Source: Dehalococcoidia bacterium
GTDB taxonomy: Bacteria > Chloroflexota > Dehalococcoidia > Lucifugimonadales > UBA826
Assembly (NCBI GenBank): GCA_029936675.1
Contig: JAPYSB010000002.1
Span: 258,294-317,691 of the forward strand
Reading direction: 5' to 3'
DNA: 59,398 nt
The first letter of the stretch is position 1. Each line of letters starts with the position of its first letter. The notes under the pieces are model-generated. The model saw only the letters and a list, made by a program, of their open reading frames with translations, was not told where the DNA came from and made no database searches. Below are positions 17,126 through 25,958 of this stretch, one piece after another. A program made the position numbers and the translations under genes.

Positions 17126-17761
17126 TTAGTCTCCTCGAAGACTAAATACATTTTCTGCCATGTATGATATGGCCTCTCTCATCGCTTTTCCCCTATGGCT
17201 AACGGATTCTTTTTCTTGTGAGGTCAATTCTGCCAAGGTCCTATTCTTTTCAGGAATGAAAAATAGGGGGTCATATCCAAACCCATTTCTTCCTTTCATC
17301 TTCCTAGTAATACTGCCTTCAATTTTACCCTCAAATGTCACCACAGTATCATCAATAGGGTTCCATAGAGCAACAACACATCGAAACCTAGCCGTTAGTT
17401 CATTTTCTGATATCCCGTCTAGCTCTGTTAATAACAGTTGATTCCTGTCATTGTCATTTTTGCCCTCGCCACCGTAGCGGGCAGAATAAATTCCCGGGAA
17501 CCCATCTAACGCATCTACTTCTATACCGGAATCATCTGCCAGAGTTAATCTGCCGGTTAATTTACCATAGGTCTCAGCTTTCAATATGGCATTTTCTTTG
17601 AAAGTTGTTCCTGTTTCCTCTACTTCTTCAAACACTCCGGCCCGTTTAAGGGAAATCGGCTTATAGGCACTGTTGAATAACATTCTCCCCAACTCATCCA
17701 TCTTTCCTGAATTGTGGGTTGCGATCACTATATCAATTGGCAGGTTATCAGTATTTTTCAT
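17126..17761 (-). CDS. rdgB: XTP/dITP diphosphatase (Ham1/RdgB family)
   Basis: This house-cleaning enzyme hydrolyses non-canonical purine triphosphates (XTP, dITP) to monophosphates. The 211-residue product has the family's substrate loop IVIATHNSGKMDEL, the ADDSGIEVDALDG motif with the metal-binding acids, FPGIYSARYGG, GFGYDPLF and SHRGKAM. The ATG at 17761 is chosen over a TTG two codons upstream. It is first in the rdgB-moaA-rnhA-moaC run; a 141-base gap separates it from the divergent CoA-transferase gene. Confidence 0.93.
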   Translation of the reverse strand: MKNTDNLPIDIVIATHNSGKMDELGRMLFNSAYKPISLKRAGVFEEVEETGTTFKENAILKAETYGKLTGRLTLADDSGIEVDALDGFPGIYSARYGGEGKNDNDRNQLLLTELDGISENELTARFRCVVALWNPIDDTVVTFEGKIEGSITRKMKGRNGFGYDPLFFIPEKNRTLAELTSQEKESVSHRGKAMREAISYMAENVFSLRGD

Positions 17762-17902
17762 AGACAAATTATATGCAATCAGCGTTTTTATTCATCAAAA
17801 GTACTTAGTTCAGGCACTTATTCAAAGAATGCTCACCTCCTGTATAATCGGAATTTCCGAGTATTTTTTACATGTTGGCCCAACATTTAAGGAGTAAATA
17901 AG

Positions 17903-19018
17903 ATAGGTTCCCTAACTGGATATAGAGTTATTGAGTTTAGTTCGTACCCTGTAGGTTCAATTTTAGGAATGCTATTATCTGACCAAGGCGCTGAGGTAGT
18001 TAGAATTGATTCTCCAAAAGATTACCCTATGCAGTTTGAAGGCCCCGCAAACTCGGTATGGAACAGAGGGAAACAGTCTTTTGAAATAGATGTGAGCAAT
18101 CACCAGGGAAAAGAACAGCTCATTAAATATATCAACAATGCTGATGTAATCATCTACGACAAACACCCTGACTCCTATGAAGATTTCAATCTATCTTATA
18201 ACTCTCTGGCAAAAGAGAATCCAGGTCTGATATGTGTTTCCTTGCCCGGGTTTCCAAAAGGACATACCTATGAAGACCTTCCTCCAGACGAGGGAATCGT
18301 GGCTTCGGCTTCAGGAATCTATTCTTTCAATCCGTCAGGGGAACTTCCGGTTGCGGGAGAAGGGCCATCCTTCCATGGGTTGCCATACGCCAGCACATTT
18401 GCTGCCATAACAGCTTCCACAGCCGTAGTCGCTGCACTTTACCACAGGGCAAAACATGACACTGGTCAGCAAATTACCGTTCCTGTCCATGACGCTATGT
18501 ACCAAGGCATGGGCACAGCTCTGGTACGACATTCAAAAAGAAGCACCGGCAACCAAGAAGGTCATCCCGTCATAAAAAGATTTTACCAGTGCAAAGACGG
18601 GCGATGGGTTAACGTCAATATATCTTTCCCTAGGTTCTTAAAGCCATTTCTGGCAAGTATTGATCATATGGAATGGTTAGAACAGCTGACTGATACAAAC
18701 ACCCTACTGTCTAATAAAACAGACTTGAGCCACTGGATCAGCCGATTTGCCGCGGTTTGGCAAAATAAAACCGCCTTAGAGTGGGAAAACATCATGGACG
18801 AATTGGGAATTCCAGGAACAATGTGCCGGACTATAGATGAATGGATGGATTCTGAACACTCTGTGATCTCAGGGGCCACTATCACTATTGATGATCCTGT
18901 TTTCGGAAAAATGAAGCAGCCGGGAAAACTTGTCCGCCTTAATAATCATGATCATGCAAATTTAGACCCTGCCCGTGCCTCACAAATTCAAAAGCCTTCC
19001 CCTGAGGTGAAGCGATGA
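17903..19018 (+). CDS. CaiB/BaiF (family III) CoA-transferase-like subunit, apparent AUA start
   Basis: The protein belongs to the family III CoA-transferase fold (GAEVVRID, DVIIYDKHP, GLICVSLPGF, TGQQITVPVHDAM). The conserved first strand (TGYRVIEFSSYPVGSILGMLL) lies upstream of the first ATG (17969). The frame opens after a TAA at 17888 and holds GGAG at 17891-17894, then eight bases, then ATA at 17903; no ATG, GTG or TTG exists there. From ATA it has 371 residues. The usual catalytic Asp region (GDYxxG) reads LPYASTFAAI, so the Asp seems absent. The gene overlaps the next CaiB gene by ATGA, suggesting a heteromeric transferase with this as the non-catalytic half. Confidence 0.8.
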   Translation: MGSLTGYRVIEFSSYPVGSILGMLLSDQGAEVVRIDSPKDYPMQFEGPANSVWNRGKQSFEIDVSNHQGKEQLIKYINNADVIIYDKHPDSYEDFNLSYNSLAKENPGLICVSLPGFPKGHTYEDLPPDEGIVASASGIYSFNPSGELPVAGEGPSFHGLPYASTFAAITASTAVVAALYHRAKHDTGQQITVPVHDAMYQGMGTALVRHSKRSTGNQEGHPVIKRFYQCKDGRWVNVNISFPRFLKPFLASIDHMEWLEQLTDTNTLLSNKTDLSHWISRFAAVWQNKTALEWENIMDELGIPGTMCRTIDEWMDSEHSVISGATITIDDPVFGKMKQPGKLVRLNNHDHANLDPARASQIQKPSPEVKR

Positions 19019-20211
19019 CTAGGCTACCCCTAGCCGGGATCCGGGTTTTAGATTTATGCATTGTTTTGGCTGGACCAACCTGTGGAAGAACTCTCGCACA
19101 ATACGGTGCTGAAGTAATAAAAGTTGACCCTCAGCACCGTCCGCCTCAATTGACTCCCTGGCTAGATGTTGGTAGAGGAAAACGGAGCATATCTTTAAAC
19201 ATCACGAACCCAGACGGATTAAATACATTTCTTAAATTGGTTGATTCCTCTGACGTTATTTTAGAAGGCTTCAGGAAGGGGGTAACCAATCGATTAGGAA
19301 TAGGCTATGAACAACTTAAGCCTAGAAACCCCAGATTGATCTACGCTTCTATTAACTGTTTTGGCAGATCCGGCCCTTGGGAGTTTAGGCCGGGGTTCGA
19401 GCAAAACGCCCAGGCCGCCACGGGGGTTCAGCTGCGAAATAGCGGAGGCAAAGGGCAACCGAGACCAGCTACATTTACCTTAAATGACTACGGAACCGGT
19501 ATTGCCGCAGGATACGGGATAATGATGGCCCTTCTAGAAAGAGAAAAAACTGGGGAAGGTCAGCAAATTGAGGCAGCCTTGTCTTATACCTCCGCCACAC
19601 TTTCGGGCCCATATCATGTCACATATGAAAATTATGTAAGGAATGATATCGGCGGGCCGGGAGCTCGGGGTTTACATGCCTTAAATGGGTTGTATGAGTC
19701 TTCAGATAGTTGGATGTTCTTGAGTGTTTCTTCTAACAAGGAATGGGAAACACTTTGCAGGGTAGAGGAGTTTTCGGAGCTAGGGTTACGGCAAGAGTTT
19801 TTCTCATCTGATTTGAGGTCGAAAAATGATTTGCTTTTACGTGAAGCCTTCGAAAAAATCTTTGCGGCTAATTCCACCGCATTTTGGATTAGAACCATGA
19901 GCTCAATTGGGATTCCTTTGGTGAAAAATGTAACGGCAGCTGAAATACATGGTGATGAATTCAATCACGAGCGAGGCCTTATCAGAGATAAGGATTATGC
20001 GAGTTCGGGGGAACTAAATTCCTCATGGGGCAGCACATCTTGGGCAGGAAATCCCGTCGTTATGTCTGAGACTCCTTTGCAAGACGTATTTCCTCCTATT
20101 TTTGGAGGGGATACCGTCGGTGTATTGGAGGAACTAGGATTGACAACAGAGGAAATTGATCACCTGAGGGAGACCGGTGCTATTCCCATGGTTTTACCGA
20201 TAAAGATATAG
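19015..20211 (+). CDS. CaiB/BaiF (family III) CoA-transferase, catalytic-type subunit
   Basis: The 398-residue protein starts with the classic LPLAGIRVLDLCIVLAGPTC, followed by GAEVIKVD, VDSSDVILEGFRKGV and the likely catalytic Asp158 in TLNDYGTGIAAGYG. Family III enzymes move CoA between carboxylic acids through an aspartyl-CoA thioester. GAGGTGA stands before the ATG, and the start overlaps the stop of the upstream CaiB-like gene, so the two subunits are translated together. Substrates are unknown. It converges with the lyase gene, four bases apart. Confidence 0.9.
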   Translation: MTRLPLAGIRVLDLCIVLAGPTCGRTLAQYGAEVIKVDPQHRPPQLTPWLDVGRGKRSISLNITNPDGLNTFLKLVDSSDVILEGFRKGVTNRLGIGYEQLKPRNPRLIYASINCFGRSGPWEFRPGFEQNAQAATGVQLRNSGGKGQPRPATFTLNDYGTGIAAGYGIMMALLEREKTGEGQQIEAALSYTSATLSGPYHVTYENYVRNDIGGPGARGLHALNGLYESSDSWMFLSVSSNKEWETLCRVEEFSELGLRQEFFSSDLRSKNDLLLREAFEKIFAANSTAFWIRTMSSIGIPLVKNVTAAEIHGDEFNHERGLIRDKDYASSGELNSSWGSTSWAGNPVVMSETPLQDVFPPIFGGDTVGVLEELGLTTEEIDHLRETGAIPMVLPIKI

Positions 20212-20215
20212 TGTG

Positions 20216-21571
20216 CTAATTATCAATCAATTCCTTACTTTTTTGCTCCGCTTTTAATGCAAACTCCTCTGCAAAATAGGAGCATAGACCTGTGTATTCT
20301 TCTGGATCCAATAACCTTAGTATTTCCTCTTTAGTTAACTGGCTGGCCACTTCTGGTTCCTCTTGCAAGGTCTGAGAAAATGGCCTCCGTTCATTGACGG
20401 ATCTTTGCGCTGCCTCATAAACTACATCATGCGCCTTTTGTCGACCCATTTTCCGGCCAAGCTCCAGCATGATTCTCTCTGAAAGTATTAGCCCTCCACT
20501 AAGATCTAGATTTTGTCTCATCCTATCTGGAAAGACCTTTAGGTCAGAGAATATTTCGACGAGACCTTTTGTGATCTGGCCCATTAGTACGCATGTCCTG
20601 TCAATAGCTGAATTTATCATCATGCTGGTAGTCTTATCAGCTTCGTGCTCCGTTTGCATAGCTTCTAGAGACATCGGCACAAATGTCCTGATTTCAGAAG
20701 CCCACGCGACTACATCTTGACATAAACGAGGGTTTCTTTTCTGAGGCATAGTTGAGGAGCCAACCGCGCCTACAGGAACAGGCTCTTCCACTTCACCAAA
20801 CTCTTGTTTCATCATGGTATAGATTTCTCGAGCCATTTTGGTAGAGGTAGCCGCGAGCATGGCAAGAATAGTGATGTATTCGGTCAGATGATCTCCTATC
20901 ACTCTAGAGGGCATCGTCATGGATCCCAACCCAAGTTCTTCTCCTATCAGCCTTTGGGTTTCAAGACCTTCAAGACCTACAGAAGCCATAGTCCCCGCTC
21001 CTCCTCCAAGCATTGCCACAAAAACACGTTCCTCGCTTGCTTGCAAACGATCCACATGCCGCATCAACTCATCTATCCAGACTGCAACTTTGTAACCAAA
21101 GGTGGCTGGCACAGCATGTTGGCCATGTGTCCTTCCGGGCATCGCATAATCTTTAGTTGTTTCTGCCAGCTTCCCAAGTATATGAAGCAAGCTACCTAGG
21201 TCTTCCAGGTAACTGTTATGGCACTTTTTAATTAATAGCAGTTTTCCTGTCTGTGTTATATTTTGAGTCGTGGCACCCCAATGTATATATCCGCCTGCTT
21301 CCTCGCCACATATCCGGTCTAGCTCCCAAATTAAAGGAACCAGAGGATGCCCTGTTTTATCTAATCCATCATAAACATTTTGTATATTCAGAAGATCGAG
21401 CTTAGCTTTTTGCGATATTATCTCGGCGGCCTTGGTGGGAATAATTCCTTGGCTTGCCTGAGCTCTTGCAAGGGCTGCTTCCACATCTAAATAGGACTGA
21501 AACAGGTTAGACTCACTGAACATTTCACTCACTGCTGTCTTGTTTTTAATGTAAGGTGCCATTTCTTCCAT
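20216..21571 (-). CDS. Adenylosuccinate lyase/3-carboxymuconate cycloisomerase family lyase
   Basis: The 451-residue protein belongs to the fumarase/aspartase superfamily. The signature loop GSSTMPQKRNP is at 271-281, HWGATTQNIT near 97-106 and GRTHGQHA near 146-153 with a catalytic-type His149. The C-terminal domain resembles the adenylosuccinate lyase/CMLE subgroup. Members eliminate fumarate or cycloisomerise muconates; adenylosuccinate lyase and PcaB-like activity are both possible. GAGGAG precedes the ATG. No purine or protocatechuate genes flank it, so a catabolic role next to the CoA-transferases is only a guess. Confidence 0.8.
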   Translation of the reverse strand: MEEMAPYIKNKTAVSEMFSESNLFQSYLDVEAALARAQASQGIIPTKAAEIISQKAKLDLLNIQNVYDGLDKTGHPLVPLIWELDRICGEEAGGYIHWGATTQNITQTGKLLLIKKCHNSYLEDLGSLLHILGKLAETTKDYAMPGRTHGQHAVPATFGYKVAVWIDELMRHVDRLQASEERVFVAMLGGGAGTMASVGLEGLETQRLIGEELGLGSMTMPSRVIGDHLTEYITILAMLAATSTKMAREIYTMMKQEFGEVEEPVPVGAVGSSTMPQKRNPRLCQDVVAWASEIRTFVPMSLEAMQTEHEADKTTSMMINSAIDRTCVLMGQITKGLVEIFSDLKVFPDRMRQNLDLSGGLILSERIMLELGRKMGRQKAHDVVYEAAQRSVNERRPFSQTLQEEPEVASQLTKEEILRLLDPEEYTGLCSYFAEEFALKAEQKSKELIDN

Positions 21572-21877
21572 TTATCTCCTCAACAATATAAATCTACTAA
21601 TATCCAAAAAGAATGCCACAGACCCTGTGGAAAACTTGTGCAATTATATGTCTATTTTATTAATAACAAGAGGTTAGGCAGGGGACAAAGTACTACTGAT
21701 ATCCACACTCAATATAAACAGCAGACAATATTCACAAAATTTTCTATTAATCCTCTAATCTTCCACAATCTATCATGATAAAATCTATATATATCCCCCG
21801 CCTAACAGATGCTAATATCCACTATTTACACAACCTTATTGTTATTACTGTTATCTACAAGGAAAGAAAGGCTATTT
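21572..21877. other. AT-rich intergenic region with DnaA-box-like cluster
   Basis: This gene-free stretch separates the divergent lyase and obg genes. Four sites have one mismatch to TTATNCACA: 21626-21634 (reverse), 21699-21707, 21728-21736 and 21851-21859. Three more have two mismatches (21759, 21815, 21824). GTTAGGCAGGGG at 21673-21684 is matched 11/12 by the inverted CCCCCGCCTAAC at 21795-21806, enclosing several boxes. An A/T-rich run at 21641-21670 could act as an unwinding element. The promoters of both flanking genes must also lie here. An origin or DnaA-titration role is an inference. Confidence 0.45.
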
Positions 21878-23149
21878 ATGATTGATAGCGTATTAATACA
21901 AATAATAAGTGGTTCTGGAGGTGACGGAGCAATCAGCGGCCGCCACGAAAAATTTGTGCCGAGAGGGGGCCCTGATGGAGGAGATGGCGGAAGAGGGGGC
22001 AACGTCATCATAAAGGGAGACCATAACGAAAACACACTTATTAATTTTAGGTACGTGAAAAATTTTGCGGCTGGAAAGGGAGGAAATGGATCTAAAGCAA
22101 AGAAGCACGGTAAGGACGGTGAAGACACGATAATAAAAGTTCCAGTGGGAACTCAAATAATGGATGAAGAAGGCTCAGTTGTTGCCGATATTGTGGTCTC
22201 AGGAGAAGAATATCTTGCAGCCGCAGGAGGAAAAGGGGGGTACGGCAATGTCAAATATTCTTCTTCCACAAGTCAGTATCCAGTGATCGCTCAAGCGGGT
22301 GAATTAGGAACTGAACACAATCTTAGACTGGAACTGAAATTGATCGCCGATGTAGGGATAATAGGTGTTCCAAATGCCGGGAAATCGAGCCTTATCTCAT
22401 TTCTCACGGCCGCACGCCCAAAGGTGGCTAGCTACCCTTTCACAACCATTGAACCGGTACTTGGGTTGGTAGAACACCGGGAAAAAGATTTTGTGATGGT
22501 AGATATCCCTGGTCTGCTTGAAGGAGCCCACCAAGGGATTGGTCTCGGACATGAGTTTCTTAGACATATTGAAAGGACCCGAGTTCTGGTACACCTTGTA
22601 GATGGAACAGCGGAAAACCCTGGAGGGGATTTTCACAAAATTAACCGAGAATTGGCATTATTCGACGAGTCTCTTAAAAATAAACCACAAATCTTAGCGA
22701 TTAACAAAGTTGATCTTGAAGAAGTGAGAATACTCGCAGAGGATATCAGGGACGCAATGGGAGAAGATGCTTGGAAGTTTCATATAGTTTCGGCAATATC
22801 AGGCGAGGGAGTGTCTGAAATGATGGATGAGGTGGTGCAAATTTTATCTGAGCAACCGACTCTAAACCGTCCAAAGCTTTCCGTCGAACCAGAAGAAGAA
22901 CCTATTCCGATATTACGCCCAGAGCCTCGACGGAGGGGTGTTTCAGTGCATCAAGAAGATGGTGTATATATTGTGGAAGCTCCAGGAGTCGAAAGAATAG
23001 CGCAGAGGATAGATTACGAGGATTGGCTTGCCCGCATGCAATTCTATAAACACATGCAAAAAACAGGAATCGTGAAAGCTTTAGAGGACGCGGGAATTAC
23101 CGAAGGGAATACTGTTCGAATTGGTGACGTGGAGTGGGAATGGGACTAA
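21878..23149 (+). CDS. obg: GTPase Obg/CgtA
   Basis: The 423-residue protein has the three Obg parts. The Gly-rich Obg fold (1-155) includes SGSGGDGAISGRHEKFVPRG. The G domain has G1 GVPNAGKSS at 163-171, DIPGLLEGA as G3 and NKVD as G4. The C-terminal OCT domain ends IGDVEWEWD. It binds the 50S subunit and takes part in ribosome assembly and stress control; in some bacteria it is tied to replication and segregation. The start is taken at ATG 21878, because the 23 preceding codons are hydrophobic filler without family similarity. Confidence 0.95.
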   Translation: MIDSVLIQIISGSGGDGAISGRHEKFVPRGGPDGGDGGRGGNVIIKGDHNENTLINFRYVKNFAAGKGGNGSKAKKHGKDGEDTIIKVPVGTQIMDEEGSVVADIVVSGEEYLAAAGGKGGYGNVKYSSSTSQYPVIAQAGELGTEHNLRLELKLIADVGIIGVPNAGKSSLISFLTAARPKVASYPFTTIEPVLGLVEHREKDFVMVDIPGLLEGAHQGIGLGHEFLRHIERTRVLVHLVDGTAENPGGDFHKINRELALFDESLKNKPQILAINKVDLEEVRILAEDIRDAMGEDAWKFHIVSAISGEGVSEMMDEVVQILSEQPTLNRPKLSVEPEEEPIPILRPEPRRRGVSVHQEDGVYIVEAPGVERIAQRIDYEDWLARMQFYKHMQKTGIVKALEDAGITEGNTVRIGDVEWEWD

Positions 23150-23178
23150 TATTTCGATAAATACGCGGAGACAATAAT

Positions 23179-23739
23179 TTAAAAAGCTATATCGAACTTG
23201 AACGATTTGTGAAGTTGATCCCTAACGCTGCTGGCGTGACCTCTGAAATTCACGTTCATCCATTTGTGAACTAAAATGCCATCCTTGTCTATGAGGAAAG
23301 TACAACGAACTACAGACCAAGCACGAAGACCTTCATCAATGTCAAACCCAAAACCCTTGGCATATTCCGCCTCCATATCATTTAATTGATATTCACCCCA
23401 GACCCCATATTCCTTGATCGTATTCAGATCTGGATCTACGCATAAATCAAAAGGTAAATCGTGCTTATCAGCCATATCTTGATGAGAGACCTCGTTATCT
23501 GGGCTTATTCCATAAACCGGACAATCGAGCTCAAGGAAATCGTGATATACATCTCGGAAGTCACAGGCTTCTTGTATACATCCTGAGGTGCCATCTTTAG
23601 GATAAAAATAGAGGACGGCGGGAGAACCAAGTAAATCACGGAGCCGTAAGGTTTTATTTTCATGGTCCACTAAAATGAAATCCGGAACCTTTGCTCCTAT
23701 CTCTATATTATTTTCCGGTTGATACCTTAAAAGTTCCAT
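23179..23739 (-). CDS. Peroxiredoxin, BCP/AhpC-TSA type
   Basis: The 186-residue thioredoxin-fold protein has the peroxidatic Cys54 in YFYPKDGTSGC and a second Cys59 five residues on, the pattern of atypical 2-Cys BCP peroxiredoxins, followed by DFRDVY. The C-terminal part (RCTFLIDKDG, FRGHASSVRDQL) is longer than in E. coli BCP. It should reduce hydroperoxides in the cytoplasm. The encoded residue is Cys (not UGA) here. TTAGGAGA precedes the ATG, and the membrane-protein gene lies 15 bases upstream on the same strand. Confidence 0.9.
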   Translation of the reverse strand: MELLRYQPENNIEIGAKVPDFILVDHENKTLRLRDLLGSPAVLYFYPKDGTSGCIQEACDFRDVYHDFLELDCPVYGISPDNEVSHQDMADKHDLPFDLCVDPDLNTIKEYGVWGEYQLNDMEAEYAKGFGFDIDEGLRAWSVVRCTFLIDKDGILVHKWMNVNFRGHASSVRDQLHKSFKFDIAF

Positions 23740-23754
23740 CTTCAGTCTCCTAAG

Positions 23755-24273
23755 TTAAGAGTTTCGTACTTCTGGGTCAAGTACGGATAGATCTTGACCA
23801 TCTTCGCCTACATTATTTTCTATTTCTTTTATGTATTCATCAACCTTTTCAATGAACTCGACGGGTAGTGTAAACCTAATTAGACTTTCCTTGTAGAATT
23901 TTCGCCTTCCAGGGAAAAGGGCGAAACTGGTCTTTAGTGCCAAATCTGGATCCACGTGTAACAAATCCGCGTATTCCTGAGCTATGTTACTAAGACTCAT
24001 CTCTGCTGCAAATAATCTATTGAAGCGTATTCTTTCGGATTGATTATTCAAATCTGCGAAATCGTGACCACCACGGAAATTTATATCAGATAAATCCGGG
24101 TTGGTAGCCACTGCTACGGCGAGATCTTGTCGTTGTTGGTTGATTGCGAGTACAAGTTCTCGTTGTGCCACTGCACGTTGCTGTTTCAATTGAAAAAACA
24201 AAACAAACGCTACCACTAAAGTGGCTAGCCCAGTTACAATTTGTGCTCCATAGATTACGATTTCAGCGCTCAT
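23755..24273 (-). CDS. Hypothetical membrane-anchored protein, one N-terminal TM helix
   Basis: I do not recognise the family. The 172-residue product has one hydrophobic helix near residues 8-28, a Gln/Arg-rich coiled-coil-like stretch (QLKQQRAVAQRELVLAINQQRQD) and a soluble helical C-terminal region with an acidic tail. It ends 15 bases before the peroxiredoxin start, so the two are probably co-transcribed. A membrane-tethered, mostly cytoplasmic protein is the likely topology. Confidence 0.7.
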   Translation of the reverse strand: MSAEIVIYGAQIVTGLATLVVAFVLFFQLKQQRAVAQRELVLAINQQRQDLAVAVATNPDLSDINFRGGHDFADLNNQSERIRFNRLFAAEMSLSNIAQEYADLLHVDPDLALKTSFALFPGRRKFYKESLIRFTLPVEFIEKVDEYIKEIENNVGEDGQDLSVLDPEVRNS

Positions 24274-24447
24274 AGTGGGGTGATTCTTTTTTCTAAGTTA
24301 TTTAAATGTATTGGTATTGCAATTCAGATAATTGATGATACGTGAAAAATAGGAATGGAATCATATCAGTCTTGTACAATAGTATTGAAGTTGTTGGTAC
24401 AACATTTGTGGCTGCACTAAGTTTTGGGTTGTAAATGAAAATGTTAT

Positions 24448-24522
24448 GCCGACGTAGCTCAGTGGTAGAGCAGCTGTTTTGTAAACAGCAGGTCGTCAGT
24501 TCGAACCTGACCGTCGGCTCCA
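24448..24522 (+). tRNA. trnT: tRNA-Thr (anticodon UGU), CCA encoded
   Basis: The acceptor arms GCCGACG (24448-24454) and CGTCGGC (24512-24518) pair perfectly. The D-arm contains AGCTCAGTGGTAGAGC. The anticodon arm GCTGT-TTTGTAA-ACAGC exposes TGT. The T-arm carries GTTCGAA. A discriminator T and the CCA follow. It reads ACA and, by wobble, other Thr codons. Confidence 0.95.
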
Positions 24523-24548
24523 AGAAAACATTCAAAAGGATTCATCTC

Positions 24549-24701
24549 ATGCCAGAGGATGACAAAAAGTTACAAGCGGATTCAGTTGATGCCTTTGAAT
24601 TCATAGGGAAAATGGCCCAAACAAGAAAAAAACAGGTTGAAGAAACTAAGGATCTATCTAAAGAAGTAGACCAAGAGAAATCTGATACTGATTTGCAGTA
24701 A
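24549..24701 (+). CDS. Small acidic hypothetical protein (50 aa)
   Basis: Just after the tRNA, an ATG with AAAGGA eight bases upstream opens a 50-codon frame. The product is highly charged, begins MPEDDKKLQ and is predicted mostly helical, ending KSDTDLQ. The same frame continues upstream through the tRNA, but that part cannot be coding. I do not recognise it, and it may not be translated. Confidence 0.4.
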   Translation: MPEDDKKLQADSVDAFEFIGKMAQTRKKQVEETKDLSKEVDQEKSDTDLQ

Positions 24702-24778
24702 CGGGCAGCACACCTAACAATGTGTAGGACGTATCTGAAATTAAAGTCTAGCACCCCAACAGCCGTGATAATTTCGTT

Positions 24779-25906
24779 ATGAAAATCAAAGATATAAAAG
24801 TTAGCGAATTTGAAATCAAGGACAATACACCGCGATTCAAACTTCGTAAGACAAATGAAGCGTGGGAGAAATATGACCTTAAATCGCCTACAGGTTATCT
24901 CCATGTAATGCATGTAATAACCGATGAAGGGTTGGAGGGAATCTGTACGGTAGGGGATGCTCGGTATACAACAATGACCGAAAATGCTCTTGCACACCTG
25001 AAACACCTTACAGTTGGGGAGGACCCAACCAAAAGGGAATACCTGTTCGATATGCTAACCAAAGCGACCAGAATGGTTTTTATGCCCCCAGGATGGTTTG
25101 GGGGGTTTGATAATTGTTTATGGGATATAGAGGGACAAAGGAGAGGCAAGTCAGTCGCAACACTTATTTCTAATAAGAGCAAACCGGTCAAAGCTTACTA
25201 TAACTACCGAGGGGCAGACCTTAATGCGTTGATCGATGATGCAAATGTGGGTATTGGAAAAGGGTTCAAGGTTCTAAAGGATCATTTTGCTTGGAATGCA
25301 ACACAAAATATAAAATCTTTCGAATCTGTCAGAGCCACCGTAGGAGAAGATATTATTTTGTTGCATGACGCGGCTGGCTGCAGCTATTCACTGGATGAGG
25401 CTGTCGAGGTTGCGAAGCAATTAAGCCAACTGAATTTTGGATGGTTTGAGGAACCTTTGAATGATAGAGAATTGGGCTCATTGAAAACACTTTGCTCACA
25501 ATCAGATATACCAATTTTGGCCCTTGAAACTTTGATGAATGATTTTGTGATAATGAGAGAATGGGTGAGAGAAGCTGCGGTTAATATAGTTCGCGGAAAT
25601 GCACGACATGGTACCACTGGGATTATTCGGATCGCAGAAGACCTGGCTAGAATTGGAATGAACATCGAATTAAATGGTCCAGGAGGATTATTCGGGCACG
25701 TCCACGCCCAATTGGTCGCGGGTATTAGTAATACGTCCTATTATGAATACTTTCCGGACGGTAGTAGAGATTCCATAGGTAAGGAGATTGGTCTTCTAAA
25801 TCCTCCGGTGCCTGTAAAAGGAGAGGTAAGGTTAACTGAAAGGCATGGGTGGGGGTATGAGTTTGATCGGGAATATTTCAACAAAAAAAGAGTTCGGGTT
25901 TTTTAG
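24779..25906 (+). CDS. Mandelate racemase/enolase superfamily enzyme
   Basis: The 375-residue protein has the enolase-superfamily fold. Metal ligands are probably Asp197 (LLHDAAG), Glu224 (GWFEEP) and Glu250 (LALETL), and Lys167 (VLKDHF) may act on substrate. FEEPL is the classic second-ligand motif of the mandelate racemase subgroup. It is only distantly related to the enzyme at 12541 and differs in length. The substrate, probably an acid sugar or other carboxylate, cannot be named. The ATG has no clear Shine-Dalgarno; about 75 bases of leader follow the small ORF. Confidence 0.85.
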   Translation: MKIKDIKVSEFEIKDNTPRFKLRKTNEAWEKYDLKSPTGYLHVMHVITDEGLEGICTVGDARYTTMTENALAHLKHLTVGEDPTKREYLFDMLTKATRMVFMPPGWFGGFDNCLWDIEGQRRGKSVATLISNKSKPVKAYYNYRGADLNALIDDANVGIGKGFKVLKDHFAWNATQNIKSFESVRATVGEDIILLHDAAGCSYSLDEAVEVAKQLSQLNFGWFEEPLNDRELGSLKTLCSQSDIPILALETLMNDFVIMREWVREAAVNIVRGNARHGTTGIIRIAEDLARIGMNIELNGPGGLFGHVHAQLVAGISNTSYYEYFPDGSRDSIGKEIGLLNPPVPVKGEVRLTERHGWGYEFDREYFNKKRVRVF

Positions 25907-25958
25907 TTAAATCAATAATTGCTGGAAGCGTGCTTATCTGTGCATGTCGATATTGAAA

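Noticed and set aside
23179-23739. Selenocysteine in the peroxiredoxin
   Set aside because: The peroxidatic residue is coded by a normal Cys codon in GTSGC; there is no in-frame TGA.
24435-24548. N-terminal extension of the small ORF after the tRNA
   Set aside because: These codons lie inside tRNA-Thr; the ATG at 24549 has its own ribosome-binding site.
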